This document shows positions 5,961 through 12,013 of a DNA stretch of 12,013 nucleotides, piece by piece. The first letter of the stretch is position 1. Each line of letters opens with the position of its first letter. The DNA comes from DAOUAJ01 sp034433615 (GTDB taxonomy: Bacteria; Chloroflexota; Anaerolineae; DUEN01). The stretch lies in contig DAOUAJ010000153.1 of assembly GCA_034433615.1 (NCBI GenBank), positions 1 through 12,013 of the forward strand, in the 5' to 3' direction. The position numbers were made by a program, and so were the translations under genes. A model generated the notes under the pieces. It was given only the letters and a program-made list of their open reading frames with translations. It was not told the DNA's origin and did not search any database.

Positions 5961-5989
5961 AGTATACACACAAGGCCAGTGAGCGTCAA
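5961..5989 (-). promoter_or_regulatory. Promoter of the tRNA-Pro-Gly-Ile operon
   Basis: On the minus strand, -35 TTGACG (5984-5989) and -10 TATACT (5961-5966) are separated by exactly 17 bases. The -10 box ends ten bases before the 5' end of tRNA-Pro. Each box has one mismatch to the sigma70 consensus. Confidence 0.8.
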
Positions 5990-6003
5990 GAACGGATCGG
6001 GCG

Positions 6004-6100
6004 GTAAGGGATAAATCGGCGAGTCAGCGAGTCAGCGAGTCAGCGAACCCCCGTAAGGGATTTTTCGCTGATTTGCCGATTCGTCGCTTCGCCGATTCGC
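6004..6100. repeat. Tandem repeat and imperfect hairpin downstream of the TPR/propeller gene
   Basis: The unit GAGTCAGC occurs three times in tandem (6021-6044) within an arm (6013-6047) that is roughly complementary to 6061-6100, where the theme CGATTCG/GCCGATT recurs. GTAAGGGAT occurs twice (6004-6012 and 6053-6061), once before each arm. As RNA this would make a long imperfect hairpin just after the stop at 6102. It may end transcription before the tRNA promoter, or be a copy of a dispersed intergenic repeat; the window cannot decide. Confidence 0.6.
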
Positions 6101-6101
6101 T

Positions 6102-7832
6102 TCACCGCCCCCAACTGATCCGCTCCGAAAGCCAGTCATCGGTCGTGCCGGGTAGATCGGCCACCTTACGCGCGGCCCCCCCGCCAGCCGGAATCACGTA
6201 GATCGCCCAGGTGCCGGACCGGTCGGACATGAACGCGATCTGCTGGCCATCTGGCGACCACGCGGGCAGGCCCGCATTGCCTACCCCCATCACCAATGGT
6301 GAAACCTTCCCCGTGGTCACCTGCAGTAAATAGATGTCCCAACGGCCGGTACGCTCGTAGGACATGAAGGCCAGTTGGCGTCCATTAGGCGACCAGGCTG
6401 GCGCGGTATCGCTGGGATCGTCCGTTAACGGTTGCCGGTTGCTACCGTCGGGTGCCATGCTCCACAATCCACAACGATTCCCCCGCTCGTCGCACCCCTG
6501 ATAGGCGATGCGCTGACCGTCCGGAGACCATGCTGGCGAACGCCCAAAGCCGAGATTGGTGGCTGGGATAGTTCCTTCCGCCCATGCCCATGTTCTGTAG
6601 ATACGCCAACGACGATCCCCTTCACGGTTGGAGGCAAACACGATTTGCTGACCATCCGGAGACCATGAGGGAAAGCCGTCCTCTACAAAGAGCGTAGCAC
6701 GACGGCGTTGGCCCGTAGCCAGAGTGAAGAGCTCGATGCCTAGCTCGTCCGCCTTCAGCGAGCGAAAAGCGAGCGTCTGGCCGTCCGGCGACCAGGCCGG
6801 TTGAGCGGCTTCCTCAACCATCACCTGCGGCGTGCTCTGCCCCTCTCCTATCACCAAGATGCGATAACGTCGGGCGAAGGGGTCACGCACAGCCACAGCA
6901 ATCCGCCCGATAGTGCCACCAGCCCCCTCCGTTTCGGCCACCGCGCCCATACCCGTTCGGCACAGCTCTGATGCCTGATCCCGGCTGGCGCGCACGGCCG
7001 CCGCATCCACAATCTCCAGCGACTTGTTGTACCGCTCCACAGCCGCACACCAGTTCCCGCGATCGCCCAACTTCTCCGCATAACCGGCATAGGCATCCGC
7101 CAACCGCTGCCGGACATCCCGATAGTCCGGTGCTCGCTCGTACAACTTCTGGAAACGAGCAATGGCCTGCTGCCAGTCAGCCCGCCAATAGGTCAGGCCA
7201 TCCACATAAAGGGCAGCCAGCTCTCGTTGCTCACGCACGTCTTGCGCCTCGGGCGACAGGATGAGCGCACGGTCAAACATGCGCAGCCCCTCTTCAAAGC
7301 GGTTCTCTGCCACCAGGGCCATACCATGCGCCCGATACGCCTCAAACAACATGCGCCTCACGTCGTCACGATGGTAAGTGGGATCCTGGATTTGGACGGA
7401 CTCTAACAACCGGATTGCCTGCTCCCAGTCAGCAGCCTGGTAAGCCGTTGTAGCTTCCTCGAAGAGGGATGCCAGAGGGTTCTCCTGTTCCGGAGTCGCC
7501 GTCGGCGTAGGAACAGGAGAGGCGGTCGGCGTCGCAGTCGGCTGCGGCGTGGGTGTCTGCTGGAGCTGTTGGAGTCGCTCCAATGCCGCGACAGCTTCCG
7601 GGTAATCGGGCTGCAGCGTCAAGGCGAACTCGAATTCCACCCGTGCCAGCTCAGTCTGACCGGTGTTCATAAATTCTATCCCACGTTGGTAGTGGAACGC
7701 CGCGCGCTCCCGTTCATAACTGAGCCGCTGCTGATTCCCTTGATAGATGCCCCAGGCAGTGGCAACGACCAGCCATAGCCCCCCGATTAATAGAACTATG
7801 GCGAATGCCAGCATCCAGCGCCGGACACCCAT
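6102..7832 (-). CDS. Membrane-anchored TPR protein with TolB-like (PD40) beta-propeller
   Basis: A 576-residue protein starting with a short basic segment and one membrane helix (about residues 7-30), so the rest is probably outside the cytoplasmic membrane. Next come a TPR-like unit (45-88, FMNTGQTELARVEFEFALTLQP), a Pro/Thr-rich linker (about 93-116), a longer TPR array (125-290), and five PD40 propeller blades, each with a WSPDG or WSPNG core (about 345, 388, 433, 478, 523). Such proteins probably mediate protein-protein contacts at the cell surface; no enzymatic site is visible and I assign no pathway. ATG 7832 is chosen because GAGG lies about ten bases upstream and it leaves a normal membrane-anchor start. 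ATG 7853 or 7850, or TTG 7883, are alternatives. The broken DUF5107-like gene lies just upstream. Confidence 0.85.
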   Translation of the reverse strand: MGVRRWMLAFAIVLLIGGLWLVVATAWGIYQGNQQRLSYERERAAFHYQRGIEFMNTGQTELARVEFEFALTLQPDYPEAVAALERLQQLQQTPTPQPTATPTASPVPTPTATPEQENPLASLFEEATTAYQAADWEQAIRLLESVQIQDPTYHRDDVRRMLFEAYRAHGMALVAENRFEEGLRMFDRALILSPEAQDVREQRELAALYVDGLTYWRADWQQAIARFQKLYERAPDYRDVRQRLADAYAGYAEKLGDRGNWCAAVERYNKSLEIVDAAAVRASRDQASELCRTGMGAVAETEGAGGTIGRIAVAVRDPFARRYRILVIGEGQSTPQVMVEEAAQPAWSPDGQTLAFRSLKADELGIELFTLATGQRRRATLFVEDGFPSWSPDGQQIVFASNREGDRRWRIYRTWAWAEGTIPATNLGFGRSPAWSPDGQRIAYQGCDERGNRCGLWSMAPDGSNRQPLTDDPSDTAPAWSPNGRQLAFMSYERTGRWDIYLLQVTTGKVSPLVMGVGNAGLPAWSPDGQQIAFMSDRSGTWAIYVIPAGGGAARKVADLPGTTDDWLSERISWGR

Positions 7833-7908
7833 ACCTTGCCATCCTCTCATCATTAAGGGTACGCTATCTCCTGCAAGGATCAAAAAGCCGAGAAGAGAGC
7901 TAGAGTGC

Positions 7909-7934
7909 AGCCTGCCGGCTGATGCTTGCAGGCT
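7909..7934. repeat. Inverted repeat at the end of the DUF5107-like pseudogene
   Basis: AGCCTGC (7909-7915) and GCAGGCT (7928-7934) form a 7-bp stem around the stop codon at 7933-7935. No T tract follows on the minus strand, so it is only a weak terminator candidate, located between the pseudogene and the TPR/propeller gene. Confidence 0.4.
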
Positions 7935-9131
7935 AAAACCCCGCGCCCTGAGCAGCCGCCCCCGAGATATTAAGAGAATACTCCTGCGAGTACTCTAAGA
8001 TCGGCTCACCACTTCCGGTCAGCAACATCAAACCCAACGTGCCTGATGCAGGGAACTCACCCGGCACCGGCAAAATGCGCCGGTAAGGGAACGCGGGGCT
8101 GATCACAGCCGGCTCGTCCAGCAAGACACCACCATTCAGTGTGACCTGCACACGCCCGGCCACCGGCACCACCGAGAATACCCCCACGCTGATCCCCCTC
8201 TTCCCGAGATCCAGATGCACAGCACCGCGGCCGTTGGCCCAGGTGACATCACCAATCCCGAAGACGGGAAACCAGCTCTCGCGCCAGCTCATGACATCGC
8301 TGGCCGCCAGCTCAGCCTGGTCGCCAAAAGTAGGCGCCACGCCACCATGCATCTTCACGTAAGACGAGTCGCCGTCCGTGTAGAGTTCCGGGGCGATCGG
8401 TTGCGCAAAACCGAGGCCGAACACCTTAACGCCTGGGGTCGCCTGCCGGGGGAAAACTCGCACCAGCCCCTCGTCCAGCCCCCGCTCGTACACGGCCACA
8501 AAATCTTCCTGCGCGTGTGGGTAGGCGAACACGCCCAGCCACTCGCGCCAGTTGCCCAGCAGGCTCATGTCCCGACCGTGGAAGATCGGCCACGCCATCA
8601 CCTGCCCCGCGGCCGATAAGCTCGCGTCCCCCCTGGAGTGCACGATCACCCGATCCGCCGGCAACACAAAGTGAAGTTGGCCTGTGGGATGGTTGGTCCC
8701 CCCCGGCGCCGCCATCGCGTTGAGCCAGAATTGATAAGACAGCGCGGTAGCCGTTGGATTCTCGATAGAGGGGCTGACCTCAAAGGCTGCCTCCCCTGCA
8801 TTCAGGGAGATGTCCACCCTGGCGTGCAGCCGGCTCTGGGTTCCCTCGAACACGGTGACGGTGCCCTGTTCTCCCTGTGGCAGGGTGATGTATCCCCATG
8901 GCACACCCCAGGCGTAGCCGTGCTCTTCCACAGCACGACGACACACCATTGCTTTAGCGATGGTTGTGGTTGGGCAGCCTCATACGCCGCCCGGTCCAAC
9001 ATAGGAAACTCCCAATCGAATAGGGGATCGTAAACCGGATGCTGATAGGCCTGGTACGGATAAGCCAGCAGTGTGATCGTATCTTCGTAAATCGCCATAG
9101 TCGCCTGGGGCTGAGGCATCGGCGTTGCCAC
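7933..9131 (-). pseudogene. DUF5107-like protein, broken by internal loss and frame change
   Basis: Two frames together give the two ends of one DUF5107-type protein. The first frame (from GTG 9131 or ATG 9098) has the family-like start IYEDTITLLAYPY...YDPLFDWEFPMLDRAAYEAA and runs to about 8946 before turning into nonsense. The second frame covers 8945-7933 and resumes at VEEHGYAWGVPWGY, a block that in this family follows a conserved GGR...GGMEW region. By memory of the family, about 80 residues between these blocks are missing, so this is a deletion with frame change rather than a simple sequencing slip. The later frame remains open for over 330 residues, so the break may be recent, or the 338-residue part (ATG 8949) may still be made. 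A signal peptide is not seen upstream. Function of the family: unknown, probably carbohydrate-related beta-sandwich. Confidence 0.65.
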
Positions 9132-9136
9132 ACTCG

Positions 9137-9165
9137 ATTATAGCCCGATTAAGGCGACTGTCCAA
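9137..9165 (-). promoter_or_regulatory. Promoter-like site before the DUF5107-like pseudogene
   Basis: On the minus strand, TTGGAC (9160-9165) and a perfect TATAAT (9137-9142) are 17 bases apart. The predicted transcription start, near 9130, falls at the GTG of the open frame, so translation would be leaderless or begin at a later ATG (9120 or 9098). Good boxes, uncertain use. Confidence 0.5.
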
Positions 9166-9292
9166 ACCCAGAGCGCCGTCAAGCGTAATGCGTGAGACGC
9201 AAGGATTTGTTTGGAGTATCAATTGAGGAGGGAAGGGCAAGGCATGGCTGAAGTGGGGTTGACAACAGCCCACGCTACCCCGAAAGGGTGTT

Positions 9293-9313
9293 GGAGGAAA
9301 CTGGGGTTTCTCC
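9293..9313 (-). terminator. Hairpin after the aminotransferase stop
   Basis: GGAG-AAAC and GTTT-CCTCC pair around a 4-base loop with one bulged base, six bases past the aminotransferase stop. A second small hairpin (ACCC/GGGT) lies at 9277-9289. Neither has a downstream T run, so intrinsic termination is only possible, not shown. Confidence 0.35.
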
Positions 9314-9318
9314 TTAAA

Positions 9319-10554
9319 TCAGACAGGCGCAGCCCATCTCACTTGCTCGTGCAACACCCGTCCCAGCCGCGTGATTCCTTCACGGATCTTGTCCGGTGTC
9401 GCATTGCTGAAGTTCAAGCGCATGGTGTTGCTACCACCGCCACATGGGTAAAAAGGCGTCCCTGGTACAAAGGCTACTTTTTGCATCACCGCTGCCCGCA
9501 GCACCTCGGTTGCGTCTATCTCCGTGGGCAGCATACCCCAGAGGAACAGGCCCCCCTCGGGGCGAATCCAGCGCACTTCCGGCGGGAACTGTTCTGCCAT
9601 CGCCGCCAGCATCACATCGCGCCGTTCATGGTAAACCTGACGAATGAGGGGGACATGCCGTTCTAGGACCCCATCCCGCATCGCTTCGTAAGCAACCATC
9701 TGGTTGAAAGTCGCGGTGTGCAAGTCGGCGCCTTGCTTGGCCTGAACCAGCTTGCGAACCACCTCCGACGGAGCCACCACCCAGGCCAGACGCAGGCCCG
9801 GTGCCAGGGTTTTGGAGAAGGTGCTCAAATAAATCACGTTCCCCTGGTAACCCTGATCTCGCTGCCCTCGTTCTATCCCATCTAACGCCAACACGGACGG
9901 CAGATGCTCCCCTTCGAAGCGCAACTGGCCATAGGGATCATCCTCCACGATGGGCACGCCGTAGCGGCTGGCCAGGCTCACCAACTGCCTCCGCCGCTCC
10001 AACGCCAGGGTCACGCCGGTTGGGTTCTGGAAGTTGGGCACGACGTAAACGAACTTCGGTTCAGTCCGTAACGCCTCTTCCAGAGCCTCGGTGACCATGC
10101 CCTGCTCGTCTGAGGGAACGGTCACGTACTCCGCGCCGTAAGCATTCCACGCTTGCAGTGCCCCCAGGTAAGTGGGCGATTCCACCACGATGCGGTCGCC
10201 TGGGTCAATGAAGAGCCTCCCCAGCAAGTCAAGCGCCTGCTGCGAGCCCGAGGTGATAAGGACATTATCAAGAGAGAGTCCCAGGCCGTCGCCCGCCATG
10301 CGTTCAGCGATCGCTTGTCGCAAGGGGCGGTAACCCTCGGTAGTGCTGTATTGGAGGGCCTGGGTGCCGAACTCCCGTAACACCCGCTGGGCGGCAGCCG
10401 CGAGCTCTTCCACCGGAAAGACCTCCGGCGCCGGCAGCCCCCCGGCGAATGAGATGAGATCGGGCTGCTCGGTCAGCTTGAGCAGTTCACGAATGATCGA
10501 ACTCGCCATACGCTGGGCGCGTTGAGCATAGCGCTGATCCCAAAGGGTCTGCAT
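9319..10554 (-). CDS. PLP-dependent aminotransferase, LysN/MocR-like (fold type I)
   Basis: A 411-residue single-domain class I/II aminotransferase without the DNA-binding domain of MocR regulators. Visible features: YSTTEGYRPLR near residue 69, the GSQQALDL cofactor-phosphate segment (103-110), N174 in NFQNPTG, the acidic pair in VEDDPYG (205-206), the PLP-binding lysine K248 in STFSKTLAPGLRLAW, and the substrate-carboxylate arginine R379 in MRLNFS. The closest group is 2-aminoadipate/branched or aromatic aminotransferases; substrate cannot be fixed from sequence. ATG 10554 has a perfect AAGGAGG (10562-10568). It starts 66 bases after citrate synthase with no terminator between, so both are likely on one mRNA; a link through 2-oxoglutarate as amino acceptor is an inference. 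Confidence 0.92.
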   Translation of the reverse strand: MQTLWDQRYAQRAQRMASSIIRELLKLTEQPDLISFAGGLPAPEVFPVEELAAAAQRVLREFGTQALQYSTTEGYRPLRQAIAERMAGDGLGLSLDNVLITSGSQQALDLLGRLFIDPGDRIVVESPTYLGALQAWNAYGAEYVTVPSDEQGMVTEALEEALRTEPKFVYVVPNFQNPTGVTLALERRRQLVSLASRYGVPIVEDDPYGQLRFEGEHLPSVLALDGIERGQRDQGYQGNVIYLSTFSKTLAPGLRLAWVVAPSEVVRKLVQAKQGADLHTATFNQMVAYEAMRDGVLERHVPLIRQVYHERRDVMLAAMAEQFPPEVRWIRPEGGLFLWGMLPTEIDATEVLRAAVMQKVAFVPGTPFYPCGGGSNTMRLNFSNATPDKIREGITRLGRVLHEQVRWAAPV

Positions 10555-10568
10555 TTCTTAGCCTCCTT

Positions 10569-10583
10569 GCTCAGTGAATGAGC
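10569..10583 (-). promoter_or_regulatory. Small hairpin next to the aminotransferase ribosome-binding site
   Basis: GCTCA and TGAGC form a 5-bp stem with a 5-base loop ending directly beside AAGGAGG (10562-10568). It leaves the ribosome-binding site exposed. It could space or protect the start region within the two-gene transcript. Weak evidence. Confidence 0.25.
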
Positions 10584-10620
10584 CGCCTCCGACGATGAGA
10601 GCGGCACGCAAGCAGATGGA

Positions 10621-11781
10621 TCACCGTTCTTCAATCGGCACCCAACGCCGATTCTTGACCCCTGTGTACACGGACTGCGGACGAATGAGGCGATTGACGG
10701 CTTGTTGTTCAAAGCAGTGAGCTGTCCAGCCCGCGACCCGGCTGATCGCAAAAGTGGGAGTGAACAACTCTGGGGGCATCCCCAACCCGTGTAAGAGCAA
10801 CGCCGTGTAGAATTCCACATTGGTATCTAATCGGCGCCCTGGCTTGTACTCAGCAAGCAACCGCACTGCCGTCTTCTCGACGTGACGTGCCAGCTCATAC
10901 AGCCTCATGTCGCCATCAACGCTGTAGAGGCGCTCCGCTGCCGCTGACAAGACGTCCGCTCGTGGATCCCGCACCTTGTAAATGCGATGTCCAAAGCCCA
11001 TCAGCCGCTCGTCTTGCTCGAGCTTGGCTCGCAGGTAGGACTCGGCGCGCTCTGGGTCTCCGATCTCGAAGACCATGTCCAGAGCCGGGCCTGGTGCTCC
11101 GCCGTGCAAAGGGCCTTTCAATGCGCCGATGGCGCCCGCCACAGCCGAAATGATATCCGATTGGGTGGAGATAATCACGCGGGCGGTAAAAGTCGAAGCG
11201 TTCAGGCCATGGTCTACCACCGCGCACAAGTATGTCTCCATGCCGCGGGCGCGTTCAGCGCTGGGAATCTCGCCAGAAAGCATGTACAGATAATTGACCG
11301 TATGGCTCAGGTCAGGGCGAGGGGGCACAGGCTCTTGCCCGTTCAGCATCCGCCAATAGGTGGCGACAATAGTGGGGAAACGTGCCACCAGCGCCAGGGC
11401 ATCCTGCCGCGAGTCACCCTTGGTCGTTTCGTTGGGTGCCCGCAGGCTGATGCTACTGACGGCCATGCGCAGCGCGTCCATTATAGGAACTCTCTGGGCA
11501 GCCGCAGCAGATAGCAGGGTCAACGTAACCTGGGACAGTGGGCGCTGGGCAGCCAGCGCTTGTCGGAAATCCGCCAACTGCTCAGCGTCAGGCAGCGCAT
11601 CGTACCATAACAGGTAAACGACTTCCTCAAAAGTCGCTTTGCCGGCCAATTCCTCGACAGGAAAACCGGCGATGATCAGTTCACCAGCCTGGCCGTCCAC
11701 ACTGCTGAGCCGAGTCTGAGCTACCACCACACCATCTAGCCCCGGATTCACTACTGTCTCAGCATTCATCATGGTACTCAT
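10621..11781 (-). CDS. gltA: Citrate synthase
   Basis: A 386-residue protein of the citrate synthase family, the length of the compact Gram-positive/archaeal-type dimeric enzymes. It condenses acetyl-CoA and oxaloacetate at the entry of the TCA cycle. Active-site histidines are H226 in GPLHGGAPG and H265 in MGFGHRIYKVRDPRA; the arginine motif SRVAGWTAH and the C-terminal RLIRP are present. At the position of the catalytic aspartate (NVDFY in E. coli and pig enzymes) it has glutamate, NVEFY (E323), as I recall for some other branches. ATG 11781 is chosen for the strong GAGGAGG at 11789-11795; the open frame to 11829 is leader sequence. 2-Methylcitrate synthase activity cannot be excluded. It has its own promoter and leads the aminotransferase. 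Confidence 0.93.
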   Translation of the reverse strand: MSTMMNAETVVNPGLDGVVVAQTRLSSVDGQAGELIIAGFPVEELAGKATFEEVVYLLWYDALPDAEQLADFRQALAAQRPLSQVTLTLLSAAAAQRVPIMDALRMAVSSISLRAPNETTKGDSRQDALALVARFPTIVATYWRMLNGQEPVPPRPDLSHTVNYLYMLSGEIPSAERARGMETYLCAVVDHGLNASTFTARVIISTQSDIISAVAGAIGALKGPLHGGAPGPALDMVFEIGDPERAESYLRAKLEQDERLMGFGHRIYKVRDPRADVLSAAAERLYSVDGDMRLYELARHVEKTAVRLLAEYKPGRRLDTNVEFYTALLLHGLGMPPELFTPTFAISRVAGWTAHCFEQQAVNRLIRPQSVYTGVKNRRWVPIEER

Positions 11782-11924
11782 TACCAAACCTCCTCGAGAT
11801 AAGACAAGACCTCCAAGCTCTAGCGCCACGCCTTTGGGCGACCGGGACTAACGCCGCTGGTCCCTATGAAAGCTGGATCGTACGCACGAGATCTTGGAGG
11901 TCTCGATATAGCGATGTCTATTGT
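11782..11924 (-). promoter_or_regulatory. Long structured 5' leader of the citrate synthase mRNA
   Basis: From the predicted start near 11924 to the ATG at 11781 the leader is about 143 nt. A 13-base inverted repeat (11890-11902 with 11808-11820, 12 of 13 complementary) encloses two local hairpins, GGGAC/GTCCC and CGCC-CAAA-GGCG. The upstream arm contains ACCUCC, which could alternatively pair with the GGAGGU of the ribosome-binding site. I recognise no known riboswitch class. Confidence 0.45.
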
Positions 11925-11930
11925 GGGACT

Positions 11931-11959
11931 ATTATAGCCCCTCACTAACTACTTGTCAA
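11931..11959 (-). promoter_or_regulatory. Consensus sigma70-type promoter of citrate synthase
   Basis: Perfect TTGACA (11954-11959) and perfect TATAAT (11931-11936), 17 bases apart, on the minus strand. This is the strongest promoter in the window and points to high basal transcription of the gltA-aminotransferase unit. Confidence 0.88.
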
Positions 11960-12013
11960 TAGCGGTGCAACATCGCGACAGGGTTTTCCCAAAGTCCATT
12001 GGGAACTGCTCAG

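Noticed and set aside
10987..11514. A 175-codon plus-strand open frame
   Set aside because: It is antisense to citrate synthase and has no ribosome-binding site or family features.

Overview
The window (about 12 kb, GC-rich) looks like a chromosomal segment of an uncultured Chloroflexota bacterium, probably near Anaerolineae. This is inferred from three things: a Pro/Thr-rich 'TPTATP'-type linker in a TPR plus beta-propeller surface protein, a DUF5107-like gene, and short purine-rich intergenic repeats. No marker gene proves the phylum. All protein genes except one, and all tRNAs, are on the minus strand, so the region reads from high to low coordinates.

Layout in the direction of transcription. 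(1) 11959-9319: a consensus sigma70-type promoter, a long structured leader, citrate synthase, then a PLP-dependent fold-type I aminotransferase (LysN/MocR-like). The two genes are probably co-transcribed. (2) 9165-7933: a promoter-like site followed by a DUF5107-type gene broken by an internal loss and frame change. (3) 7832-6102: a membrane-anchored TPR/TolB-like propeller protein of unknown role, followed by a repeat-rich imperfect hairpin. (4) 5989-4373: a tRNA operon with its own promoter and terminator, tRNA-Pro(UGG), tRNA-Gly(UCC) and a CAU-anticodon tRNA (most likely tRNA-Ile2). (5) 4301-855: a sugar-acid cluster with beta-glucuronidase (GH2), an IolB/KduI-family isomerase and a KduD-like short-chain dehydrogenase. 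(6) 467-6: a PrxQ/BCP peroxiredoxin.

The main discovery is in part 4. The tRNA-Ile(CAU) gene is split by a 1307-nt group I intron (4454-5760) inserted between U33 and C34, just 5' of the anticodon. I could trace P1, P2, P3, P4, P7, P8 and P9 (with P9.1 and P9.2) by hand. The core resembles the Azoarcus tRNA-Ile and cyanobacterial tRNA-Leu introns (IC3 type). Two unrelated homing-endonuclease genes sit in it: a two-motif LAGLIDADG gene on the tRNA strand, inserted between the P7 5' strand and the P3 3' strand, and an HNH gene on the opposite strand inside an extended P1 loop, whose last codons and stop lie in the tRNA 5' exon. The LAGLIDADG ribosome-binding site is inside a stem that closes its own insertion, suggesting coupling between folding and translation.

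Limits: all family names come from motif reading without database searches. Start codons were chosen by ribosome-binding site and family homology, and folding was done by eye.
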